DNA from: an uncultured Campylobacterales bacterium
Lineage (GTDB): Bacteria; Campylobacterota; Campylobacteria; Campylobacterales; Arcobacteraceae
Assembly: GCA_947503785.1 (NCBI GenBank)
Contig: CANNFB010000008.1
Location: 1-64,000, forward strand
DNA length: 64,000 nucleotides
Direction: 5' to 3'
The position numbers and the translations under genes are program-made. This document shows, one piece after another, positions 55,256-64,000 of the stretch. The notes below the pieces were generated by a model. The model worked only from the letters and a program-made list of their open reading frames with translations. It was not told the origin of the DNA and did not search any database. Each line of letters begins with the position of its first letter. The first letter of the stretch is position 1.

Positions 55256-55768
55256 ATGAAAATTGGTATTCTCTCAGATAGTCACTTTAAAAGTGACTAT
55301 ACTAAAGAAGTAATTGATTTACTAAAAGAAAAGGGATGTGAGTATTTAGTTCATGCCGGAGATTTATGTATTGAAAAAAATCTTCAATTATTAGAAGAAT
55401 CAAAACTTCCTTATGTAAGTGTTTTTGGAAATAATGATATGAGTTTATTCCCTCTTTCAAATAAATATGTAATAAAACAAGAGCCTTACTATTTTAAAAT
55501 AAAAGAAAATAAGTTTAAATTAATGCACATGCCTTATCACTTAAGTCCTGATAGTGATATCGTGATTTTTGGTCATACTCATATGTTTGAGTGTGAATAT
55601 AAAAATAAAACACTCTTTATAAATCCAGGTGAAGTTTGTGCAAGAGAAAAGCCGCATATTGAATGTGCACTACTAGAAATTAATGAAAATGAGTATATAA
55701 TCTCACACTATTTTAAAGATATAAATAAAAAAAATTATGAAAAAGAAGAGTATAAATATGAAAGATAA
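55256..55768 (+). CDS. YfcE/MJ0936-type metallophosphodiesterase
   Basis: This 170-residue calcineurin-like phosphoesterase of the YfcE/MJ0936 type has ILSDSH (metal site 1), HAGDLC, VFGNNDMS, MHMPY and FGHTHMFE, then INPGEV. These enzymes hydrolyse phosphodiesters in vitro; the cellular substrate is unknown. It follows topA by 6 bases and its 3' end overlaps the bioB start by 11 bases. Confidence 0.9.
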   Translation: MKIGILSDSHFKSDYTKEVIDLLKEKGCEYLVHAGDLCIEKNLQLLEESKLPYVSVFGNNDMSLFPLSNKYVIKQEPYYFKIKENKFKLMHMPYHLSPDSDIVIFGHTHMFECEYKNKTLFINPGEVCAREKPHIECALLEINENEYIISHYFKDINKKNYEKEEYKYER

Positions 55769-56639
55769 ATTTAAAAATACAGATGAAATATTTTTATGTG
55801 CTATATGTAATGCCGAAAGTGGTACTTGTAATGAAGACTGTAAATTTTGTACGCAAAGTGTAAGATATAAAGCAGATATTCAAAGATATACATTAAAAAG
55901 TACAGAACAAATTATAAAAGAAGCGAAGGCTGCGAGAGCAAACGGTGCAGTTGGTTTTTGTTTAGTAACAGCTGGACTTGGGCTAACTGATAAAAAAACT
56001 AAATTTATTGCAGCAACTGCAAGAGCAATTAAAAAAGAAAACTTAGGACTTAGATTAATAGCATGTAATGGAACAGCTTCTGTTGAGCAGTTAAAAGAGC
56101 TTAAGGCTGCTGGAATAGATAACTATAACCATAACCTTGAAACATCAAGAGACTTCTATCCTAGTATTTGTACTACACATCCTTGGGATGATAGATATCA
56201 AACATGTTTAAATGTTAAAGAAGCAGGTTTACAACTTGTTTGTGGTGGTATTTTTGGAATGGGTGAAACTCAAGAAGATAGAATCTCTATGATTAAATCT
56301 ATTGCATCTTTAGATCCAATGAATGTTCCTTTAAACTTCTTCCATCCAAATGAAGCTTTACCAATTGTTGAAAATACAATTACAAGAGAAGAAGCTTTTG
56401 AACTAATTACACTTTCAAGAGAAATGATTCCAAATGCACATAAAATTATGGTTGCAGGTGGAAGAGAGTTAATGTTTGGTGAAGAACAATATGAAATCTT
56501 TAACAGAGGTGCAAATGCATTTGTTATTGGTGATTATTTAACTACAACTGGAAAAACTCCAAAAGATGATGTTGATGCACTTGAAGCCTTAGGATTTAAA
56601 ATAGCAAAACACGTAGTTAAAATGGAAGACGAGAAGTAA
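55758..56639 (+). CDS. bioB: Biotin synthase
   Basis: BioB inserts sulfur into dethiobiotin using radical SAM chemistry. The SAM-cluster motif is CNEDCKFC (Cys24, Cys28, Cys31 from this start). YNHNLETSRDFYPSICTTHPWDDR, CGGIFGMGETQEDRISMI and NFFHPNEALP follow. The frame opens 21 bases upstream at another ATG without a ribosome binding site; AAGAAGAG favours 55758, giving 293 residues. No other bio genes are in the window. Confidence 0.93.
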   Translation: MKDKFKNTDEIFLCAICNAESGTCNEDCKFCTQSVRYKADIQRYTLKSTEQIIKEAKAARANGAVGFCLVTAGLGLTDKKTKFIAATARAIKKENLGLRLIACNGTASVEQLKELKAAGIDNYNHNLETSRDFYPSICTTHPWDDRYQTCLNVKEAGLQLVCGGIFGMGETQEDRISMIKSIASLDPMNVPLNFFHPNEALPIVENTITREEAFELITLSREMIPNAHKIMVAGGRELMFGEEQYEIFNRGANAFVIGDYLTTTGKTPKDDVDALEALGFKIAKHVVKMEDEK

Positions 56640-56648
56640 GGCTGTTTA

Positions 56649-57806
56649 ATGAGTGAAGAAATATCAATAATTATTACAATATCTTTAATTATATTTACTT
56701 CACCATTAATTGCTAAGATATTAAGACTACCAACTATTACAGTTGAAATAATGTTAGGTGCAGTTGCTGCATACTTTGCATTTATAATTGATCATGCAAT
56801 TTTAGACTTAGCTTCAAAACTAGGATTTTTATATCTGATGTTTTTAGCAGGGTTGGAAGTTGACATGAAAAAAATCGTGAATATTTCCTCTACAATTTTA
56901 AAAAAATCCCTAATTTATAATGCAATACTTTTTTCATTATCTGCACTAATTACCGTATATTTAGATATTGGATATATCTTTATCGTTATTTTACCTTTAA
57001 TCTCTATAGGTCTATTAGCTGCTTTAAAAAAAGAGTATGGCGATGTAGAGTGGATCAGGCTTTCTATTTTAGTAGGTCTTATTGGTGAAATTGTTTCTAT
57101 TTTTGCTCTTACAACTGTAACAGCAGGTCTAGAATTTGGGATTAATTTTGAGTTTTACAAAGTAATGTTCTTATTTGTTATGTTCTTAATTTCTATGATA
57201 ATTTTTTATAAAGTATTTCACAATCTAATTTGGTGGTTCCCTGAAATCAAAGCATATTTAATGCCTGAAAATGACCATCAAGAACAAGATATTAGAGTTT
57301 CTATGAGTATCTTCTTCTTGATGATTGCCGTTATGATGATCCTGCAGTTAAAAGTTGCCTTTGGAGCATTTATTGCAGGAGCATTTATAACAACATTTTT
57401 TGAGCAACACAATAAGCAATTACCTCATAAATTAGAGCACTTTGGTTTTGGGTGGCTAGTTCCTATTTTCTTTATTTCTGTTGGGGCTTCGTTTGAATTA
57501 ACAGCAGTATTTCAAGATGGATTATTTTTAAAAGCAATTCTAATAGTGTTAGCAATGGTAGGAATAAGATTTGTAGCTTCCCTGTTATTTGTAAAAGAGA
57601 TGGGATGGAATAGGTTTTTTATGATTGGACTTTCTCACTCAATGCCAATTACGCTTTTAATAGCAGTAACAACAATAGCATATAACAATCACTCAATAAC
57701 ACAAGAATATTACTATGCGTTTATTCTAGCAGCTATCTTAGAAGTATTAATAGTTATGATAGCTATTAGAATTTTATCTTATTTTATTACTTCAAAGAAG
57801 ATATAG
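56649..57806 (+). CDS. CPA2-type cation/proton antiporter
   Basis: The 385-residue protein has about 12 membrane helices of the NapA/KefB type, with LRLPTITVEIMLGA, LGFLYLMFLAGLEVDMKK (the conserved LAGLE/acidic helix) and LKVAFGAFIAGAFITT. There is no C-terminal TrkA-N domain, so it is a minimal antiporter. Na+/H+ or K+/H+ exchange cannot be distinguished. AAGG precedes its ATG. Its 3' end overlaps the convergent AMIN gene by 20 bases. Confidence 0.85.
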   Translation: MSEEISIIITISLIIFTSPLIAKILRLPTITVEIMLGAVAAYFAFIIDHAILDLASKLGFLYLMFLAGLEVDMKKIVNISSTILKKSLIYNAILFSLSALITVYLDIGYIFIVILPLISIGLLAALKKEYGDVEWIRLSILVGLIGEIVSIFALTTVTAGLEFGINFEFYKVMFLFVMFLISMIIFYKVFHNLIWWFPEIKAYLMPENDHQEQDIRVSMSIFFLMIAVMMILQLKVAFGAFIAGAFITTFFEQHNKQLPHKLEHFGFGWLVPIFFISVGASFELTAVFQDGLFLKAILIVLAMVGIRFVASLLFVKEMGWNRFFMIGLSHSMPITLLIAVTTIAYNNHSITQEYYYAFILAAILEVLIVMIAIRILSYFITSKKI

Positions 57807-58533
57807 TAATTAAGTTATCTTTGTATTCAACTTTATAATTACTTGGTTTCATAGATAGTAAGATTACTACTCTATAAAACTTTTCTTTTTTGTGATTTCC
57901 TACAGCAATTTTTTTAAAGTTTAACGAATCTAAATCTTCTCTTTTAGTATAGAAATTTTTTCTAGCTTTATAATCAATAATAAGTTTATTTTCTTTATCA
58001 ATATTAAACTTTTTTGAAATAGCATCTTTTGTATGAATGATTAATTTATTATCATTGTATTCAACTTTAATAAAATCTAAAAGTACTTTTGTTTTTGTAG
58101 TCATTTCATCTTCTATGATGTCAGTTCTAGGCTTTACATAAACAATTTGTTTAGGTTCAATCATTTCTTTTTTTGCTAATTCTTTTTTTACAAGTCTTTT
58201 TACTTTACTTTCTGATTGAACTTGAGCTTTTTTAATTAACTTTTTAACTTCTTTTTTTGTGTAAGTTTTTTCCACTTTTAAAGCAGGAGTTAATTTCTTG
58301 ATAGCTTCTTCAACTTTTTTTTCATTTTCATTGATTTTAGATACCTTTGACATTTTCTCTTGCATTTCTTGTATATAAGCAGATTCATTTATTGAATTAT
58401 CATCAATTTCATTTTGCTCTATTATTCTTGCTGCTTCTTCTTCATAAGCATTTGTAGCTTCAAATGGATTCTCTCTAGCATTTAAGTTAAAAGCTAAAAC
58501 TATTGTTAATGTAAATAAAAATAAAGTTTTCAT
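57787..58533 (-). CDS. Periplasmic AMIN-domain-like protein
   Basis: This 248-residue protein has a signal peptide ending ...NLNA, a long charged helical middle (EKKVEEAIKKLT..., EVKKLIKKAQ, VKRLVKKELAKK) and a C-terminal ~100-residue beta-rich region (VLLDFIKVEYNDNKLIIHTKD...YRVVILLSMKPSNYKVEYKDNLITISS) resembling an AMIN domain, which targets proteins to peptidoglycan. Position after the FtsB-like gene and eno matches C. jejuni Cj1670c (a glycoprotein). It starts in a 4-base overlap with the FtsB-like gene. Confidence 0.75.
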   Translation of the reverse strand: MKTLFLFTLTIVLAFNLNARENPFEATNAYEEEAARIIEQNEIDDNSINESAYIQEMQEKMSKVSKINENEKKVEEAIKKLTPALKVEKTYTKKEVKKLIKKAQVQSESKVKRLVKKELAKKEMIEPKQIVYVKPRTDIIEDEMTTKTKVLLDFIKVEYNDNKLIIHTKDAISKKFNIDKENKLIIDYKARKNFYTKREDLDSLNFKKIAVGNHKKEKFYRVVILLSMKPSNYKVEYKDNLITISSLK

Positions 58534-58772
58534 TCTTCAGGCTCCAGATTTTTTAATTCAAAATATTCTTTTTGCAAATAAGCATTATCTTCTTGAAGTC
58601 TTATAATCTCTTTTTCTAAGTAAATTTTCTTATGTTTTAAAGAGTTATATACTTCTAATGAATTAGCTCCAAAAAGAGTATTAGCTACGTGATAAGAAAG
58701 AAATATAGTAAGTGCAATAGAGGCTATTGCAATTGCTATAAATTTTCTATAATTACGTAAAAAGTTTTTCAT
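58530..58772 (-). CDS. FtsB/DivIC-like septum formation protein
   Basis: The 80-residue bitopic protein has one membrane helix (residues ~10-30) followed by a leucine-zipper-like coiled coil (YNSLKHKKIYLEKEIIRLQEDNAYLQKEYFELKNLEPEE), the FtsB/DivIC plan. FtsB joins FtsL and FtsQ in the divisome. It lies 8 bases after eno, the same order as in Campylobacter. The symbol is left empty because family membership is by architecture. Confidence 0.75.
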   Translation of the reverse strand: MKNFLRNYRKFIAIAIASIALTIFLSYHVANTLFGANSLEVYNSLKHKKIYLEKEIIRLQEDNAYLQKEYFELKNLEPEE

Positions 58773-58780
58773 AAATTATA

Positions 58781-60064
<1,284 letters not shown>

Positions 60065-60160
60065 CTATTCTTTATAATTTGTATGATTATATCTAAAATT
60101 TGATTTTTGTTTGCTTTGCTAAGCTAGTTTTTGTGTGTTTAAAAAAAGTAGTAAAAGAAG

Positions 60161-60186
60161 AATCAAAGAGAAGAATCTCTTTGATT
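60161..60186 (-). terminator. recA terminator
   Basis: An 11-bp perfect stem (AATCAAAGAGA with TCTCTTTGATT, loop AGAA) lies 18 bases past the recA stop, followed on the minus strand by T-rich sequence including a T7 run. Confidence 0.75.
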
Positions 60187-60204
60187 TAAAGAAAAAATTA
60201 GATT

Positions 60205-61248
60205 TTAATCGTCTTCATTTTCATCTTCTTGAGGTATTGCACCTTTTAAGATTTCATCATTTACGCCCATTGCTTCTAAAATTTTATTTTCAATTTCAAG
60301 TGCGATTTCAGGATTATCTCTTAAGAATACTTTTGAGTTCTCTTTACCTTGTCCAATTTTTGCATCGCCGTATGAAAACCAAGATCCTGCTTTATCAACA
60401 ATATCAAGTTTAACACCATAATCTACAAGTTCTCCCATTTTAGAAATACCCTCACCAAACATGATATCAAACTCAGCTAATTTAAATGGAGCAGCAACTT
60501 TGTTTTTTACAACTTTTACTTTTACTCTATTTCCTATAGAATTTTCACCTTGCTTTAGTGTAGCAATTCTTCTAATATCAAGTCTAACAGAAGAATAGAA
60601 TTTAAGCGCATTTCCACCAGTTGTAGTTTCAGGACTACCGTAACCTGTCATACCGATTTTCATTCTAATTTGGTTAATAAAGATTACCGTACATTGCATT
60701 TTATTTAATAAACCAGTAATTTTTCTTAAGGCTTTACTCATAAGTCTAGCTTGAACACCAACTTGCTGATCATCCATATCTCCATCAATTTCTACTTTTG
60801 GAGTAAGTGCTGCAACTGAATCTATAACAACTAAATCTACAGCACCAGATCTAATAACAGTTTCTAAAATCTCTAGAGCTTGTTCCCCATAATCAGGTTG
60901 AGAAACAAGTAAGTTATCAATATCAACACCTAAGTTTCTAGCATACATAGTATCTAAAGCATGTTCTGCATCAATAAACGCACAAACACCACCGGCTTTT
61001 TGACATTCAGCAATTGCGTGTAGAGTAAGAGTTGTTTTACCAGAAGATTCAGGCCCATAAATCTCAATAACTCTTCCTTGTGGAAGTCCACCTACACCAA
61101 GTGCTAAGTCAAGTCCCAATGAACCAGTACTAATAGCTTCAGTAGGAACTACTTCTTTATCCCCAAGTCTTATTAAAGTACCTTTTCCAAATGCTTTGTC
61201 AATTTGTTTTATAGCTAAGTCTAGTGATTTTTTTTGATTATCATCCAT
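60205..61248 (-). CDS. recA: Recombinase RecA
   Basis: RecA forms filaments on single-stranded DNA and drives strand exchange. The 347-residue protein has Walker [12 protein letters not shown] (~67-77), [76 protein letters not shown] (L2 loop) and an acidic C-terminal tail (PQEDENEDD). It has its own terminator and AGGAAATAAC before the ATG. No SOS box is evident to me upstream. Confidence 0.98.
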   Translation of the reverse strand: MDDNQKKSLDLAIKQIDKAFGKGTLIRLGDKEVVPTEAISTGSLGLDLALGVGGLPQGRVIEIYGPESSGKTTLTLHAIAECQKAGGVCAFIDAEHALDTMYARNLGVDIDNLLVSQPDYGEQALEILETVIRSGAVDLVVIDSVAALTPKVEIDGDMDDQQVGVQARLMSKALRKITGLLNKMQCTVIFINQIRMKIGMTGYGSPETTTGGNALKFYSSVRLDIRRIATLKQGENSIGNRVKVKVVKNKVAAPFKLAEFDIMFGEGISKMGELVDYGVKLDIVDKAGSWFSYGDAKIGQGKENSKVFLRDNPEIALEIENKILEAMGVNDEILKGAIPQEDENEDD

Positions 61249-61343
61249 GTTATTTCCTAATTTTTGTTTCTATTATTTATTTATGTGAGAATTTTAGCAG
61301 ATTTATTTTGAATTGTTGATTTATATTGCAAATTGTAAGATTT

Positions 61344-61538
61344 TTATTTTTCTTCTTGAATCTTTTCAACTGTTTCAATAGTTTTAATGTGTGACTTAAC
61401 TCTTTGTTTCATTGTAAAGGATTTAATATGCTTTGCTAGTATTTTTGTATATTTTTTATAATTTCTTGAGTCTTTTTCAAATGATGCTAATTTTTTTTGT
61501 ATTTTTAATATATCTTGAGGGATTGTACTCTTTTCCAT
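61344..61538 (-). CDS. Small basic helical protein, unknown
   Basis: I do not recognise this 64-residue product. It is Lys-rich and predicted helical (ILKIQKKLASFEKDSRNYKKYTKILAKHIK, then VKSHIKTIETVEKIQEEK), with no cysteine, signal or membrane segment. A strong AAAAGG site lies 7-8 bases before the ATG, which supports a real gene. It sits alone between flagellin and recA, about 95 bases upstream of recA, and could be a regulator or structural protein. Confidence 0.6.
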   Translation of the reverse strand: MEKSTIPQDILKIQKKLASFEKDSRNYKKYTKILAKHIKSFTMKQRVKSHIKTIETVEKIQEEK

Positions 61539-61603
61539 ATACTTGCCTTTTAAATACTTTGATAATTATTATTGCATATATCTTCTTAAAATAGTTTTTA
61601 TAC

Positions 61604-61636
61604 AAAAAAAAACTCAAGTCCGAAGACTTGAGTTTT
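61604..61636 (-). terminator. Flagellin terminator
   Basis: A 12-bp perfect stem (AAAACTCAAGTC with GACTTGAGTTTT, loop CGAA) has a run of T on the minus-strand side. It starts 23 bases after the flagellin stop. This strong terminator fits an abundant single-gene transcript. Confidence 0.9.
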
Positions 61637-61659
61637 AGTGTTAAAGTTTAAAAGAATTA

Positions 61660-63816
61660 CTATTGTAATAATTTTAAAACATTTTGTTGAACAGAATTCG
61701 CTTGACTGATTGCATATGAACCAGCTTGAGAAATAATGTTTTGTTTGTTGAAGTTTGCAGATTCTTGTGCATAATCAACATCTCTAATAATAGACTCAGC
61801 TGCTTTAACGTTTGTAGACTGTGTCATTAAGTTTCTAACAGCAGATTCAACTTGGTTTTGAGTTGACCCGATGTCTCCTCTATATCCATTCAGTTTAGTA
61901 ATAGCATCATCTACTACAGCTTGGAATGAATCCGCACTAGTTTTAGTTAATTCACCAGAATTAAGTGCCGCTAATTCACTTAATGCAGTTCCTCCATTAC
62001 TTACTTCATTAGTTCCATCTCCATTTACAGTTAATGTATTTGCAGAAGTATCATTGTTTTTAACAGACATTGTAGTTGATGTAGTTAATTCTAGTTTTGC
62101 ATCAGCACTACCTGTACCTACATAAGAAGTAGCATCATTACCAGTAACTGTTAAAGGTGTACCTGCACTTATTAGTGTTCTTTCGATACTAACTGTATCT
62201 GCTACACCTATATTAACATCTTGATCTGCGATAGCTTGGTATTTACCTCCACCTAAGTTTAGGAAGTTAGCTGATTCTAAAATATCTTCAGATAGTCCTG
62301 TCTCTGCATTATCTGCAAATGTTATAACATCACCAGCTTTAATTCCATAATCTTCAGCTGCAGTAGCACCAGTAACCGTAAATGATAAAACATCACCATT
62401 TTTAGCAGCATAAGCAGGGTCTGTATTTGCAACAGCTAATTCAGTAGCATCAGCTGTTGTTCTTACTAATGTTGTTCCGCCAAGGTCAAATGCAGAAGCA
62501 GTAAGATTTGTTGTATCAGCAGTAACACCTGCTACAGCAACACCTTGTGTAATTGTAATTGATTCACCTGCTCCTATATTTAAATCTCCAGCTGTATAAT
62601 CTCCAAGAACTGTAAATGTACCATCTGAATTATCTGTGAATTTTGAAGCATCTTTTAGTTCTAAATCAAGTAAACTACCTGTAGTTACAGTATCTGCACT
62701 TATTACATCTCCTGCATCAAATGTAGTTGCTGCTGCTCCTGATGCTAAGTTATTTAAATCAGAAACTTTAATTTCTTCACCTGTAGATATAGCAAGTGTT
62801 TGAGTAGATAACGCTCTATATGCACCATCTGCACCTTTTGCAAATTTTGTAGCATCTTCTAAAGTATCAAATAAATCACCTGATGTTGCTGTTGTTGTAA
62901 CCATTTGTCCAGAAGTAATAGATTGAGTTGTTCCTGCACTTCCAGAAGTTGAGATATTTACTGTAGCTTGAACATCATCAACACTTGTTAATGATAATGA
63001 TTGTCCTGCACCAGCAGTTGTAACTGTATATGATCCAGCACTTTCTGTTAAGTTTCCAGCAGTAACTGCAGCATCTAAAACAGTTTTAGTTGCTGCATTT
63101 GTATCACTAATTGTCATTCCAGTAGTTAGTTTTAGAGTATCTACATCTCCTGTAAGAGTAACATTTTCAGCAGCACCTGTATCAGTTGTAGTTTTACCTT
63201 CAATTGTAATTGCACCTAAACTTGATAAAGTTATTGATGCATTATTGTTAAGAACTTTATCTGCTTCATAAACATCTTTAGAACCTAATCCAACTGTATT
63301 AGATTGAACTGAAGCATTTGAGATAATATCATTTTTAGATTCACCAATTTGGAAAGATAATGAAGTTGATACTGATTTATCAGCATCTGTATCACCTGCA
63401 GCAGATTGAAGTAAAACATTACCATTATAGTTAGTTTGTTCTGCAATGTTATCTAATTGTTCAAGTAATTTGTTGATATCTTTTCTAATTGATTCTCTAC
63501 CATCAGTAGAAGTAGTATCAGTATTAGCTTGAATTAATTTAGCTTTAATAGTATCAAGAATATTTGATTGTTCAGACATTGATTTATCAGCAATTTGAAG
63601 TAAAGTTACAGCTGAATTACCATTTGCAACACCTTGATCTATTGATGTAGCTTGTGTTCTAAGTTTATCAGCAATTGCTAAACCAGAAGCATCATCAGAC
63701 GCTTTGTTAATTTTAAGACCAGTAGAAAGTTTTTCTAATGAACTTGAAATACTTTTACCTGTATTTGTAGCTGCTTCTTGAGCAGTAATTGATGAAACGT
63801 TAGTATTAATAATCAT
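61660..63816 (-). CDS. Flagellin with long repetitive variable domain
   Basis: This is the flagellar filament subunit. The conserved D0/D1 ends are clear: residues 1-138 (MIINTNVSSITAQEAATNTG; LSTGLKINKASDDASGLAIA; NLQ-type LDNIAEQTNYNGN...) and about 615-718 (ESAVRNLMTQSTNVKAAESI; RDVDYAQESANFNKQNII; SVQQNVLKLLQ). Between them, residues ~140-610 are Ser/Thr/Gly/Ala-rich, without cysteine. They contain four related ~55-residue modules (about 229-286, 300-351, 366-423 and 492-545) with the pattern G-x-x-I...A-x-x-F...G-x-[YF]...L-x-I. At 718 residues it is longer than most flagellins of this group. AAGGA precedes the ATG. The number suffix (flaA or flaB) cannot be assigned. Confidence 0.93.
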   Translation of the reverse strand: MIINTNVSSITAQEAATNTGKSISSSLEKLSTGLKINKASDDASGLAIADKLRTQATSIDQGVANGNSAVTLLQIADKSMSEQSNILDTIKAKLIQANTDTTSTDGRESIRKDINKLLEQLDNIAEQTNYNGNVLLQSAAGDTDADKSVSTSLSFQIGESKNDIISNASVQSNTVGLGSKDVYEADKVLNNNASITLSSLGAITIEGKTTTDTGAAENVTLTGDVDTLKLTTGMTISDTNAATKTVLDAAVTAGNLTESAGSYTVTTAGAGQSLSLTSVDDVQATVNISTSGSAGTTQSITSGQMVTTTATSGDLFDTLEDATKFAKGADGAYRALSTQTLAISTGEEIKVSDLNNLASGAAATTFDAGDVISADTVTTGSLLDLELKDASKFTDNSDGTFTVLGDYTAGDLNIGAGESITITQGVAVAGVTADTTNLTASAFDLGGTTLVRTTADATELAVANTDPAYAAKNGDVLSFTVTGATAAEDYGIKAGDVITFADNAETGLSEDILESANFLNLGGGKYQAIADQDVNIGVADTVSIERTLISAGTPLTVTGNDATSYVGTGSADAKLELTTSTTMSVKNNDTSANTLTVNGDGTNEVSNGGTALSELAALNSGELTKTSADSFQAVVDDAITKLNGYRGDIGSTQNQVESAVRNLMTQSTNVKAAESIIRDVDYAQESANFNKQNIISQAGSYAISQANSVQQNVLKLLQ

Positions 63817-63834
63817 AATAAATCCTTTTTAGTT

Positions 63835-63860
63835 ATGACGTCATTGTGAAATTAATCACA
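63835..63860. promoter_or_regulatory. Adjacent palindromes in flagellin leader
   Basis: Two perfect palindromes abut in the flagellin 5' region. ATGACGTCAT is at 63835-63844. TGTGA-N6-TCACA is at 63845-63860, identical to the CRP-family consensus half-sites with the correct 6-base spacer. They lie 19-44 bases upstream of the ATG, so they could be operators or form hairpins in the leader. Confidence 0.5.
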
Positions 63861-63916
63861 CTTATCAACCTTCTTGTGTTACCAAGCATAGAAGAAAAAT
63901 AGGTCTTTCTTCTTCG

Positions 63917-63932
63917 GAATCAATTGATACCT
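63917..63932. promoter_or_regulatory. Near-palindrome upstream of flagellin
   Basis: A 16-bp near-palindrome centred on ATCAATTGAT (63919-63928), flanked by GGA and ACC. A further interrupted inverted repeat (AGAATT with AATTCT, 10-base spacer) is at 63946-63967. Both lie in the flagellin upstream region; their function is unknown. Confidence 0.4.
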
Positions 63933-64000
63933 AATTTGTATATGTAGAATTGTGACATACCAATTCTTAAAGTTAGATTAAATAATATTTGACTTCTATT

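Noticed and set aside
61871..62125. Antisense open frame in the flagellin variable region
   Set aside because: The Val/Ser-rich reading reflects Thr/Asn codons on the coding strand; no initiation signal.
63860..64000. Possible sigma-54 promoter for flagellin (TTGG...)
   Set aside because: The GG element at about 63970 on the minus strand has no correctly spaced GC element, so it does not meet the -24/-12 consensus.

Overview
The window is AT-rich, gene-dense chromosome from a Campylobacterota (Epsilonproteobacteria) bacterium, most like the Arcobacter group. The evidence is the gene content and order. There is a 14-gene nuo operon in which NuoE and NuoF are replaced by the small non-canonical subunits known from Campylobacter and Helicobacter. 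There is a fabZ-lpxA-clpX-mreB-mreC block and a recA-eno-ftsB-like-AMIN block. There is a futalosine-pathway menaquinone gene (mqnD), a CcoG-type cbb3 oxidase maturation protein, and a Csd4/Pgp1 peptidoglycan carboxypeptidase with the unusual Gln-Glu-His zinc site. I see no CRISPR array, transposase, integrase, prophage or tRNA gene.

Layout: 0-0.3 kb is the 3' end of a 5S rRNA with its terminator. 0.3-3.5 kb holds rpsU, moaC, a DUF493 gene and two peptidoglycan peptidases (VanY-like and Csd4-like). 3.5-9.6 kb, minus strand, holds surE, dnaE, a patatin-like lipase and an LpxH-like phosphoesterase. 9.7-11 kb has two FlgO-like lipoproteins. 11-18.5 kb, minus strand, has recJ, pyrG, ccoG, a GT-B-like unknown and mnmG. 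18.7-25.8 kb has ribE opposite mreC, mreB, clpX, lpxA, fabZ, lpxB and queH. 25.8-32 kb is more accessory: a small lipoprotein probably started at ATT, an NDH-2-like flavoprotein, nfo, two Sel1-repeat lipoproteins, and a membrane protein paired with an AAA+ ATPase. 32.3-46.3 kb is the whole nuo operon (nuoA to nuoN). 46.4-50.4 kb is a sensory cassette: a PotD-like binding protein with a Tat-type signal and no transporter, a membrane histidine kinase and a lone receiver. 50.6-57.8 kb holds a lysozyme-fold protein, mqnD, murB, topA, a phosphodiesterase, bioB and an antiporter. 57.8-63.8 kb, minus strand, holds an AMIN-domain protein, an FtsB-like protein, eno, recA, a small unknown and a very long flagellin.

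How the genes work together: the nuo complex would feed electrons to the menaquinone made through MqnD, and CcoG serves the terminal oxidase. MurB, Csd4, VanY-like, MreB/C, the FtsB-like protein and the lysozyme-fold protein cover cell-wall synthesis and shape. LpxA, LpxB, FabZ and perhaps the LpxH-like protein cover lipid A. The flagellin and the FlgO-like lipoproteins relate to motility.

The most notable observation is at the sensory cassette. It is bracketed by an ungapped 82-bp imperfect direct repeat (46272-46353 and 50536-50617, about 85% identical by my count). The left copy is a start-codon-less remnant of the 5' end of the lysozyme-fold gene that follows the right copy. This suggests the binding protein/kinase/receiver module was inserted between nuoN and that gene. 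Second-tier observations are a modular repeat in the flagellin's variable domain, stacked palindromes in the flagellin leader, a probable ATT start codon, a palindrome over the nfo promoter, and a histone-like tail on topoisomerase I.
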